Source of the DNA: CAZUQP01 sp964622455
GTDB lineage: Bacteria > Pseudomonadota > Gammaproteobacteria > DSM-16500
NCBI GenBank assembly: GCA_964622455.1
Contig: CAZUQP010000019.1
Location: 1 to 19,195 of the forward strand
Direction of reading: 5' to 3'
Length of the DNA stretch: 19,195 nt
A program made the translations under genes and the position numbers. Shown here in pieces: positions 7,847 to 15,042 of the stretch; the stretch's first letter is position 1, and every line of letters starts with the position of its first letter. A model generated the notes under the pieces. That model did not search any database. It was not told the origin of the DNA and was given only the letters and a program-made list of their open reading frames with translations.

Positions 7847-8386
7847 ATGAAAAATGTGCGAATGATTTTAGGGATGGTTTGCTGCTTAATGCTATTTGCA
7901 TGCAGTAATATGGGGCGAAATAGCGATGTGACACCTCCTGCAAAATACAAAGTGAGTTTTAACTTTCCCAAACACCAGCAATGGGACTTAGTGAGTGTTG
8001 AGCAAGATGCAAATGGTTATGCAAAATCATATCGTTCGCTGAGCGCAAAAGGGATGGCCAAAGATCAAAGTTTTTATATTAACTATGGACACAATATAGA
8101 GACGCCAATGCTTGCATCCATGAATGAAGTGGTTGGTTCAATGAGTAACACCGGCTGTAAACGCACACATTCTAAAATAGTTAGCTTAAATAAAAATACA
8201 CTAGTTTTTATCGCATCGGCAGATGAATGTATGAGCGGGCGTTCCATTTGGCAGATTTTTAAAGTATTTAACATGCAAGATGGCCAGTATTCAATTGTCT
8301 ATTCAGGCAATCCCAACGCAGTGCCTGTCTCTACTATGCAGCAAATGAAAACAGTGGTCATGGGCGCCAAAATTGTTCGAATATGA
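7847..8386 (+). CDS. Predicted lipoprotein of unknown function
   Basis: A 179-residue protein I do not recognise. It begins with a short lipoprotein signal: positively charged start, hydrophobic core MILGMVCCLMLF, then lipobox L-F-A-C with C19 as the lipidated residue. The mature part is soluble-looking, with YKVSFNFPKHQQWDLVSVEQ and two further cysteines in NTGCKRTHSK and ADECMSGRS that could form a disulfide. The ATG has AGGAG about 9 nt upstream. It sits between nnrD and tsaE, and its stop overlaps the tsaE start (ATGA), so it is translated within the operon. E. coli has no gene here. An envelope role is likely from the signal only. Confidence 0.85.
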   Translation: MKNVRMILGMVCCLMLFACSNMGRNSDVTPPAKYKVSFNFPKHQQWDLVSVEQDANGYAKSYRSLSAKGMAKDQSFYINYGHNIETPMLASMNEVVGSMSNTGCKRTHSKIVSLNKNTLVFIASADECMSGRSIWQIFKVFNMQDGQYSIVYSGNPNAVPVSTMQQMKTVVMGAKIVRI

Positions 8387-8862
8387 AAAAAAATGTATTA
8401 GTTAAGCTCCGCATTCAAACGGAGCAAGCAATGGGCGCATTGGGGCTTAAGTTAGCGAAAAGCTGCCGCAACCAAGGCGCCATTATTTTTTTATACGGCC
8501 AGTTAGGTGCTGGCAAAACGACTTGCGCACGCGGAATTTTGCAGGGCCTTGGCTATTTGGGCCCTGTTAAAAGCCCGACTTATACATTGGTTGAGCCTTA
8601 TCACGTCAATAAACGTGCCATCTATCATTTTGATTTTTACCGAATCAAAGATCCGGAGGAATTGGAATATATTGGGATCCGTGATTATTTTTCATCAGAG
8701 GCTATTTGTTTGGTAGAGTGGCCAGAGCAAGGAGGCGCGCTATTACCTAAGGCTGATTTATCTTGTTATTTTGAGTTAAATGCGGATGAGCGAAATGTTA
8801 AACTGGTACCCAACTCCAGGCGCGGAGAAGCTATTTTAGAGCGATTTGAAAAGAATGAATAA
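8383..8862 (+). CDS. tsaE: tRNA threonylcarbamoyladenosine biosynthesis ATPase TsaE
   Basis: ATPase partner of the TsaB-TsaD complex, needed for repeated cycles of t6A37 synthesis. The 159-residue protein has the Walker A loop GQLGAGKT (39-46), the family signature SPTYTL (64-69), HFDFYR (82-87) and VEWPE (111-115). Length is typical. The ATG overlaps the stop of the lipoprotein gene (ATGA), and the 3' end overlaps the amidase start by 8 nt. tsaD lies 5 kb upstream on the same strand in a different unit. Confidence 0.97.
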   Translation: MKKNVLVKLRIQTEQAMGALGLKLAKSCRNQGAIIFLYGQLGAGKTTCARGILQGLGYLGPVKSPTYTLVEPYHVNKRAIYHFDFYRIKDPEELEYIGIRDYFSSEAICLVEWPEQGGALLPKADLSCYFELNADERNVKLVPNSRRGEAILERFEKNE

Positions 8863-9979
8863 TTCATTAAAAAAAATCATGATAGGTTTTGTGTTTATTT
8901 TCTTTCTGGCAGTTGACGCGCAAAGTGCGCAACTAACAGCGATGCGTATGCATGTACAACATGGTGCAACGCGGATTATTTTTAATTTAGATACTGTACG
9001 TCTGCCGCGCATATTTTCTTTGAGTCATCCAGAACGGGTAGTGATTGATTTTCAAGATACGCGCTTAACCACCACGCTTAAAAATAATATGCTGAGAGAA
9101 TCACCCATAAAAAATATCCGCATCGGTTATCCAGCGCCGCATATATTACGCATTGTTTTAGACCTTAGTCCAAACAGTCGGTTCAAAGTGATTTCAGCGC
9201 ATCCTGCGGAACAGACAGTGATTGATATTTATCCGGAAACATCAGCGCGAAAAAAAATCTCTGTTAATATTTCTCGTCCGTTGGTGATTGTGATTGATCC
9301 AGGCCATGGCGGCAGAGACCCGGGTGCTGTCGGAGTTTTGGGGACGAAAGAAAAAAATGTGACACTTAGTATTGCAAAACAATTAGCAGATTTGCTGAAT
9401 CGTGAACCACATACTCGCGCAGTGCTGACACGTAAAGGCAATTATTTTGTGCCATTGCGCGATCGTTTGAAATTGGCGCGTAAAGGAAATGCGGATGTAT
9501 TTATTGCGATTCATGCGGATTCTTATTTTAATACGGTTGCAAATGGGGCATCTGTTTATGCGCTTTCACAGCATGGGGCGACGAGTGAGGCAGCACGCTG
9601 CCTTGCAAAGCGTGATAATTATTCTGAATTAGGCGGTGTTGATTTAAGTGGTCTTTCTGACCAAAGTTATTTACTGCGCTCAGTATTAATTGATCTTGCA
9701 CAAACGGCTACGATTAATGATAGCCTGCGTTTAGGCCGCATGATGCTGTCACAATTAAAAAATGTGACGGTATTACATTATTCGCGAGTTGAACAAGCGC
9801 CTTTCATGGTATTAAAATCACCGGATATTCCCTCTGTTTTAGTCGAGATGGGTTTTTTATCAAATAGAGAAGAAGAAAAACATTTACGAGATAAAAAGTA
9901 TCGAACAAAAATGGCAGAAGCTATTTTTGCGAGTGTATATCAGTATTTGCAAAAATATCATATGGGTGAATCCGTATGA
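8855..9979 (+). CDS. N-acetylmuramoyl-L-alanine amidase (AmiB/AmiC type)
   Basis: Periplasmic zinc amidase that cuts stem peptides from peptidoglycan during daughter-cell separation. A signal peptide ends near AQSA (residue 25). An AMIN domain (about 27-125) should direct it to the septum or wall. The Amidase_3 catalytic domain (about 142-368) has zinc ligands H151 (DPGHGGRDPG), E166 and H220 (IAIHADSY), and catalytic E331 (VLVEMGFLSN). A long insert around 241-290 fits the autoinhibitory helix of AmiB/AmiC enzymes activated by EnvC or NlpD. There is no LysM tail. The ATG at 8855 is preferred over an in-frame TTG at 8846 and overlaps tsaE by 8 nt. mutL follows with an ATGA overlap. Confidence 0.95.
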   Translation: MNNSLKKIMIGFVFIFFLAVDAQSAQLTAMRMHVQHGATRIIFNLDTVRLPRIFSLSHPERVVIDFQDTRLTTTLKNNMLRESPIKNIRIGYPAPHILRIVLDLSPNSRFKVISAHPAEQTVIDIYPETSARKKISVNISRPLVIVIDPGHGGRDPGAVGVLGTKEKNVTLSIAKQLADLLNREPHTRAVLTRKGNYFVPLRDRLKLARKGNADVFIAIHADSYFNTVANGASVYALSQHGATSEAARCLAKRDNYSELGGVDLSGLSDQSYLLRSVLIDLAQTATINDSLRLGRMMLSQLKNVTVLHYSRVEQAPFMVLKSPDIPSVLVEMGFLSNREEEKHLRDKKYRTKMAEAIFASVYQYLQKYHMGESV

Positions 9980-11712
9980 GAATTGAAAAATTAACGACAC
10001 TTTTGTCAAATCAAATTGCAGCGGGTGAGGTGATCGAGCGGCCTGCATCAGTTGTCAAAGAATTAATAGAAAATAGTATTGATGCAAGAGCCACGCAAAT
10101 TGATTTAGACATTCTGCAAGGAGGCGTTCGTTTAATTCGTGTGCGCGATAATGGCTCTGGCATTCATGCAGATGATTTATCACTTGCATTGCATCCTCAT
10201 ACTACCAGCAAAATAAAAACATTAGATGACTTAGAAGATATTCGAACGTTAGGTTTTCGCGGCGAAGCGTTAGCGAGCATTAGCGCAATTTCTCGTTTGA
10301 TGCTGACATCAGCGACTCTCGATCAAATGGGTGCGCAAGTTAAAGTAGAAGGCAATGAAGTTTCTCAAGAATTAAGTCCAGCAGCCCATCCAGTCGGTAC
10401 AACGATTGAGATACGAGATTTATTTTTTAATACGCCGGCGCGCAGAAAATTTTTACGTACTGAAAAAACAGAATTTTCTTATATTGATGAAGTAGTCAAG
10501 CGAATTGCTTTGAGTTGTTTTACGATTGATTTTTCGCTAAAACATAATCAAAAATTAATTCGCCAGTATCGCTCCGCACATTCTCTGGCAGAACAAGAAC
10601 AGCGTGTGGCCAGTTTATGTGGCATCGCTTTTATGGAGAATGCGCTTCATCTTGAAATAGAAACGGCTGGTTTGAAATTATCAGGATGGATTGCAAAACC
10701 CGAATTTTCTCGTTCACAAGCGGATTTGCAATATTTTTACGTCAACGGCCGCATGGTGCGCGACAAATTAGTGAATCACGCGATTCGTGAAGCTTATCAT
10801 GATGTGTTATACGGCAATCGATATCCTGCATTTGTTTTATTTTTAGAAATTTTGCCGAACGAAGTAGATGTGAATGTGCATCCAACCAAACATGAAGTGC
10901 GTTTTCGCGAAAGCCGATTGGTGCACAGTTTTATTCATCACAGTGTGCAGGAGGTGCTTTCAAGTTTACGTCCAGGAGATAAAAAGATTTATTCCAGCGA
11001 GCCGCAAATGTCGACTGATCATGTGATACATCCCCACAGACAAGAGCAAATGGCGGTTTATCAAAAATTGCATGAAGATGTCAAAGAAAATCATGTCGTT
11101 TCATTGCCAAACATAACGGATACAGCTATACCGCCGCTTGGTTTTGCGATCGGTCAATTAAAAAATATTTATATTTTAGCGGAAAATGCAGAAGGACTTT
11201 TATTAATCGATATGCATGCGGCGCACGAACGAGTAATTTATGAAAAATTAAAACAGCAGTTAGCAGAAAAAAAATGGAACGTTCAGTCTTTGTTGGTTCC
11301 AGTGACTATTCATTTAAGCGAGCGTGAAATAGGAGCATTGGCAGAGCATCAAAATATTTTGCAAGAATTTTCGTTGATAGTTGAAGAAGTGAGCCCGGCT
11401 ACTGTTGTCGTCCGTGAAGTGCCTGATATGTTAAAGAGCAGCGATCTTAAATCCTTGCTTCAAGATTTAGCGGGTGATTTAGTGCAAACAGAAAAAAGTC
11501 ATCGTTTGGAACATTTGATTCAACATATGTTAGGGACGATCGCCTGCCATACAGCGGTACGCGCGCAGCGTAAATTGACACTTCCTGAAATGAATGCGTT
11601 ACTCCGTGCGATGGAAAATACTGAACATAGCGGTTCTTGTAATCATGGCCGTCCTACCTGGAAGCAATTTTCGCTGGCTGAATTAGATGCTTTATTTTTG
11701 CGTGGCCGCTAA
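9976..11712 (+). CDS. mutL: DNA mismatch repair protein MutL, probable endonuclease type
   Basis: Links MutS mismatch recognition to strand removal. The 578-residue protein has the N-terminal GHKL ATPase: KELIENSIDA with catalytic E29, RVRDNGSGI with D58, and GFRGEALASIS (93 on). The transducer domain has VNGRMVRD and VDVNVHPTKHEVRF. The C-terminal dimerisation domain carries DMHAAHERVIYE at 412-423, which fits the DQHA(X)2E(X)4E metal motif of nicking MutL proteins apart from M for Q, and CNHGRP at 555-560. These suggest intrinsic endonuclease activity rather than reliance on MutH. The start is coupled to the amidase (ATGA); miaA starts at its stop (TAATG). Confidence 0.97.
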   Translation: MRIEKLTTLLSNQIAAGEVIERPASVVKELIENSIDARATQIDLDILQGGVRLIRVRDNGSGIHADDLSLALHPHTTSKIKTLDDLEDIRTLGFRGEALASISAISRLMLTSATLDQMGAQVKVEGNEVSQELSPAAHPVGTTIEIRDLFFNTPARRKFLRTEKTEFSYIDEVVKRIALSCFTIDFSLKHNQKLIRQYRSAHSLAEQEQRVASLCGIAFMENALHLEIETAGLKLSGWIAKPEFSRSQADLQYFYVNGRMVRDKLVNHAIREAYHDVLYGNRYPAFVLFLEILPNEVDVNVHPTKHEVRFRESRLVHSFIHHSVQEVLSSLRPGDKKIYSSEPQMSTDHVIHPHRQEQMAVYQKLHEDVKENHVVSLPNITDTAIPPLGFAIGQLKNIYILAENAEGLLLIDMHAAHERVIYEKLKQQLAEKKWNVQSLLVPVTIHLSEREIGALAEHQNILQEFSLIVEEVSPATVVVREVPDMLKSSDLKSLLQDLAGDLVQTEKSHRLEHLIQHMLGTIACHTAVRAQRKLTLPEMNALLRAMENTEHSGSCNHGRPTWKQFSLAELDALFLRGR

Positions 11713-12650
11713 TGTCTCATACAAAAAAACAACCGATTATTTGTTTGATGGGGCCGACTGCCTCTGGTAAAACTGAATTAGCTATTCATTTAGTTTCAGA
11801 GTTTCCATTTGAAATAGTGAGTGTGGATTCTGCCATGGTTTATCGCGGCATGGACATTGGAACAGCGAAACCGAATGCAGATATTTTAGGAAAAGCGCCT
11901 CATCGTTTAATCAATATTCGCGAGCCTAAAGATACTTATTCTGCTGCACAATTTTGTCAAGATGCGCGAGAAGAAATTAAAATTATTTTTAAAAAAAATA
12001 AAATTCCCTTGTTAGTGGGCGGAACGATGCTTTATTTTCGCGCGCTGCAGCAAGGATTATCTTATTTACCTTCAGGAAATCAAGAAATCAGAAAAAAAAT
12101 TGCAGAACGCGCATTACAATTGGGTTTTCCTGCTTTGCACCAAGAGCTTGTCAAAATAGATCCGCTCGCTGCGTTACGCATTCATCCAAATGATAGTCAG
12201 CGTATTTCACGTGCGCTTGAAGTGTATGAGTTGACCGGTAAAAGTTTATCAGAGTTACAAGAAGAGCCTGGAGATGTACTGACTGAATATGTTTTTTATA
12301 ATATCATCATTGCGCCTGTAGATCGTGGAATTTTGCATGAACGGATTGCCAAGCGGTTTAAAGAAATGCTGGCTAATGGATTGGCTGAAGAAGTGCGCCG
12401 CTTATCGGAAAAAGGCGATTTAACAGAAGAAATGCCTGCGATGCGTTCGGTGGGTTATCGTCAAGTGATGGAATATTTAAAGGGCAATATTACTTTTAAT
12501 GAAATGGAAGAGCGGGGCATTGCTGCCACGCGGCAATTGGCAAAACGGCAGCTTACGTGGCTGCGCAGTTGGCCTAATGCAGCTTGGTTTGAAAGTGACA
12601 TGCCAGATTTATATCAACAGGTCGCGGGGTATATTGCGCAAAGATTTTAA
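11712..12650 (+). CDS. miaA: tRNA dimethylallyltransferase MiaA
   Basis: Adds a dimethylallyl group to A37 of tRNAs reading UNN codons (i6A37). The 312-residue protein has the P-loop GPTASGKT (14-21), VDSAMVYRGMDIGTAKP (38-54) with the catalytic aspartate, the LLVGGTMLYFRAL segment (100-112), and the C-terminal YRQVMEYL and RQLAKRQLTWLRS helices. It begins one base inside the mutL stop (TAATG). It ends the seven-gene operon. In most gammaproteobacteria hfq follows directly; here 75 nt separate it from an unrelated gene of unknown function. No terminator is visible after it. Confidence 0.97.
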   Translation: MSHTKKQPIICLMGPTASGKTELAIHLVSEFPFEIVSVDSAMVYRGMDIGTAKPNADILGKAPHRLINIREPKDTYSAAQFCQDAREEIKIIFKKNKIPLLVGGTMLYFRALQQGLSYLPSGNQEIRKKIAERALQLGFPALHQELVKIDPLAALRIHPNDSQRISRALEVYELTGKSLSELQEEPGDVLTEYVFYNIIIAPVDRGILHERIAKRFKEMLANGLAEEVRRLSEKGDLTEEMPAMRSVGYRQVMEYLKGNITFNEMEERGIAATRQLAKRQLTWLRSWPNAAWFESDMPDLYQQVAGYIAQRF

Positions 12651-12660
12651 TGAGCATTTA

Positions 12661-12689
12661 TTGATCATGCTTATGTTGTTTGTTAATAT
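12661..12689 (+). promoter_or_regulatory. Promoter of the first paralogue (extended -10)
   Basis: -35 TTGATC (12661-12666) and -10 TAATAT (12684-12689) are spaced by 17 nt, with TG-T just before the -10. Transcription would start near 12696, about 30 nt before the ATG at 12726. The surrounding block 12656-12689 aligns without gaps to 13922-13955 ahead of the second paralogue, 26 of 34 bases identical, and the -35, the TTTGTTA and the -10 fall in the same register. Confidence 0.5.
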
Positions 12690-12725
12690 AACACTCCTAA
12701 TTAATCTAATAAAAGGGATGAGGAA

Positions 12726-13919
12726 ATGACAGCCTATAACATATTGGGAATGGCAACAGAAAATAAAAAAGTAGTTATTCTCATACGTAAAAGCGGGAAG
12801 AAAAAGAGATTCTCAGATTCAGAAAAGCAACAACTAAAGGATATTTTTAATAAATTTAATGCCACTTTTGAGACGGAATATTCTGAGGAGCCAGATCTAG
12901 TTAAGATTTCAATGCCTGCCACTGGGATCAATATGCTTCGTGTAAGTAAGCTGCTTAAATTTTATCGAGATAAGCTGAAGAATATGCCAGATGAAGTGCC
13001 AAAAACAAAAAAGAGAAAACCTGGGCCTTCAAGTGAAAATTCAAAGCGTTTCAAAAAGTACAGACAAACGGATAAGGAGATGCATCGGGAAGCAATTCGG
13101 ATAGAGGGCGAGATTGAAGAAATGTTACAAGCTCAAAATGAATCTCCTCCTAAGAACTATTTTCAGAGATATAAAAATGCAATTGATCTATTTATTGATG
13201 ATGTTAGAGAAATCAATCATCTTGCTTTGTCTATCGGAGTTCCGCAGATTGAGGCTAAATCTGAAAAAATCGATCCAGAAGAAATGGAGATTTTAACGAA
13301 AAAAATTCTAGCCCAAATTGAAGAGATGAAAAAAATTGCGACCAAACCTAACAATCGCGCAGATATCGAGACTTTTTTAGAAAAAATAGATCAGATGAGT
13401 TCAAAGACTCAAGCGATTGACAGGGTATATAAAAATAGAAAAGATAAGTTTGAAAACTTTATACGGGGAGAACTGGAACGCTGCCAGGCCCAAATCCCCC
13501 CTTGTCCTTTAAAAGCAAGAGAAGGGGGCCACGTTTTTGGAAAAATGGTTGAAATGGGACAAAAGAGGACTTCTCCAAAGGATAGAGCAGAAAAGGCTAG
13601 AGAGATGCTGGGGTCTCATTGGGATAATATTAAAGAGTTGGCGGTGAAATGTCAGGTTAACATGGGTGATAGGGATAATCGATTGGTAATCCTAGAAAAA
13701 ATTAAAACATATCTTAATCAAACAGTGGGAAGATTGCGGGAGTGGTTAACATTAACAAAAAATCAGCCGAGGGCGGCTTCTTCTTCAGGGGTTTTTGCAG
13801 CGGCATCTTCGTCTTCTTCATCAAGCTCATCACATGCAAGTGTAGTTCCCATGGGTCTTGACGATGTGGATGGCAGAAACAATGCACAAGTCACGAAGAT
13901 GACAAAAACTACTTTCTGA
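12726..13919 (+). CDS. Unknown charged helical protein, first of a tandem paralogue pair
   Basis: A 397-residue protein of unknown family, without signal peptide or membrane span. Residues 1-90 form a lysine-rich N-terminal part not shared with the second paralogue. Residues 93-113 hold two basic clusters, KKRK (95-98) and KRFKK (107-111), spaced like a bipartite nuclear localisation signal. Residues 120-345 are mostly helical, with the conserved block KAREGGHVFGKM (263-274), then KAREMLGSHWDNIK and a final WLTL. The tail has nine consecutive serines (361-369) and PMGLDD (376-381). The start at 12726 has AAAGGG 8 nt upstream and AGGA closer. It occupies the usual hfq position after miaA. A role as a secreted host-directed effector is inference. 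Confidence 0.8.
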   Translation: MTAYNILGMATENKKVVILIRKSGKKKRFSDSEKQQLKDIFNKFNATFETEYSEEPDLVKISMPATGINMLRVSKLLKFYRDKLKNMPDEVPKTKKRKPGPSSENSKRFKKYRQTDKEMHREAIRIEGEIEEMLQAQNESPPKNYFQRYKNAIDLFIDDVREINHLALSIGVPQIEAKSEKIDPEEMEILTKKILAQIEEMKKIATKPNNRADIETFLEKIDQMSSKTQAIDRVYKNRKDKFENFIRGELERCQAQIPPCPLKAREGGHVFGKMVEMGQKRTSPKDRAEKAREMLGSHWDNIKELAVKCQVNMGDRDNRLVILEKIKTYLNQTVGRLREWLTLTKNQPRAASSSGVFAAASSSSSSSSSHASVVPMGLDDVDGRNNAQVTKMTKTTF

Positions 13920-13926
13920 CTATTTA

Positions 13927-13955
13927 TTGCGCATTCTTGTTTTATTTGTTAGGAT
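13927..13955 (+). promoter_or_regulatory. Promoter of the second paralogue (extended -10)
   Basis: TTGCGC (13927-13932) and TAGGAT (13950-13955) are spaced by 17 nt, with TG-T before the -10. Each hexamer alone is weak (3 of 6 and 4 of 6). The case rests on the matching arrangement and sequence of the block ahead of the first paralogue. Confidence 0.4.
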
Positions 13956-13989
13956 GGGGTCATTTTTATGAAGTAACTAATAAAAAATG

Positions 13990-13993
13990 AGGA
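13990..13993 (+). promoter_or_regulatory. Ribosome binding site deciding the start of the second paralogue
   Basis: AGGA lies 8 nt before the ATG at 14002, a good distance. The upstream in-frame ATG at 13987 has only an A-rich stretch before it and would place this AGGA inside the coding region. I therefore start the gene at 14002. Confidence 0.6.
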
Positions 13994-14001
13994 ATTTCTC
14001 A

Positions 14002-15021
14002 ATGCCGCACGATTTTAAAGAAGTAGACGTAGAGGATAAAATAAGTACAGAAGAGGCTGCTTGCATTTTGATGGCGCTAACGCAAGACTGTAAAAAGAAA
14101 AAGCAAAACAAGAGAAAATCTAAACCTCACGAGCAGCCTGCTGTTATTAAAAAGCGAAAGAAAAGACATCCTTTAGCAAAAGAGGTGCGTGAGCAACAGA
14201 TGTTAGAATCTGAGGAAGAACCCCCCGCTCAAGAAGATGCGCTTTTCACTCAATTAATGAAACAGAATGAACCTGTGCCCACGGCGGGTAGGTGGGCCTA
14301 CTCAAGTTATGAACTTTATACAAGGGCAATCGAATTGTTATTGTGGGATTTTAAAGAAATAAGCTGTGTGGCAGCCTCTATAGGTATTGCAGTTGAAGTT
14401 AAATCTGATGATTCATCTCCTACTATCAATTCAAACTCTGTGGGTCTTTTAACAGAAAAAATTGCCGAGCAGATTAAAAAAATTCAAAACATAAAAGGAA
14501 GTGCCGAAGCTCAAACTCTATTGAATGATATTGAGCAGCGCTCTTGCAAAGAACGTATTGCTGCTATTGAGGAAGAGTGCAAGCGCAAAGCGGATATTTT
14601 TGAAAAATTGAAAATAGAAAAAGCAGAGCAATGTGGAGCGCGGAAGAGGCCAATTTATCCTAAAGCGAGAGATGGCAATACTATTTTTGGAAAAATGACG
14701 ATAGCAGGGGGTAGAAGTAGTACATCTGCCCGGGCAAAAAAAGCAGTGGAAATGCTTGAATCGGATTGGGAAAATCTCAAAAAAATTGCAGGCGAATGTG
14801 GCATTGAAGTTGAAGAAAAAGATTCAAGAAAGGAAATTTTTGAAAATATAGAAAATTATTTAGCACGTTCAATCGATGCAATTAAGCAGTGGCTGCCGCT
14901 TTCAAACTTACCCGTGAGCTTATCTTCTTCTCATGGCACAATGTTCAAAATAAGTTTATTTCAGCAATCTACAGGAGCACCGATGGAGCTTGATCAGATA
15001 GCGTTAAATGCACGACGTTAA
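14002..15021 (+). CDS. Unknown charged helical protein, second of a tandem paralogue pair
   Basis: A 339-residue protein related to the one encoded at 12726-13919 but diverged. An acidic N-terminus with a short hydrophobic helix (TEEAACILMALTQ) leads into very basic clusters KKKK (31-34), KRKSK (37-41) and KKRKKRH (50-56), again like a bipartite nuclear localisation signal. The shared helical region (about 100-300) contains YELYTRAIELL, LTEKIAEQIKKI, KARDGNTIFGKM (221-232), EMLESDWENLKKIA and a final WLPL. The tail keeps a serine patch and PMELD (327-331). No enzyme motif is visible and there is no signal peptide. It follows its paralogue after 82 nt with its own predicted promoter and converges on the acid phosphatase gene. 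Function unknown; effector role inferred. Confidence 0.8.
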   Translation: MPHDFKEVDVEDKISTEEAACILMALTQDCKKKKQNKRKSKPHEQPAVIKKRKKRHPLAKEVREQQMLESEEEPPAQEDALFTQLMKQNEPVPTAGRWAYSSYELYTRAIELLLWDFKEISCVAASIGIAVEVKSDDSSPTINSNSVGLLTEKIAEQIKKIQNIKGSAEAQTLLNDIEQRSCKERIAAIEEECKRKADIFEKLKIEKAEQCGARKRPIYPKARDGNTIFGKMTIAGGRSSTSARAKKAVEMLESDWENLKKIAGECGIEVEEKDSRKEIFENIENYLARSIDAIKQWLPLSNLPVSLSSSHGTMFKISLFQQSTGAPMELDQIALNARR

Positions 15022-15042
15022 TTTTCAGCCCTTGATTTGTAT

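Noticed and set aside
8846..8854. TTG start for the amidase, giving a 377-residue protein
   Set aside because: The ATG nine bases later begins the signal peptide and overlaps the tsaE stop in the coupled manner seen in this operon; TTG offers no better ribosome binding site.
12680..12712. TTAAT-type motifs ahead of the first paralogue as a PmrA box of Legionella/Coxiella effectors
   Set aside because: Only loose AT-rich similarity; no properly spaced tandem repeat matching the consensus, so it cannot be separated from chance.
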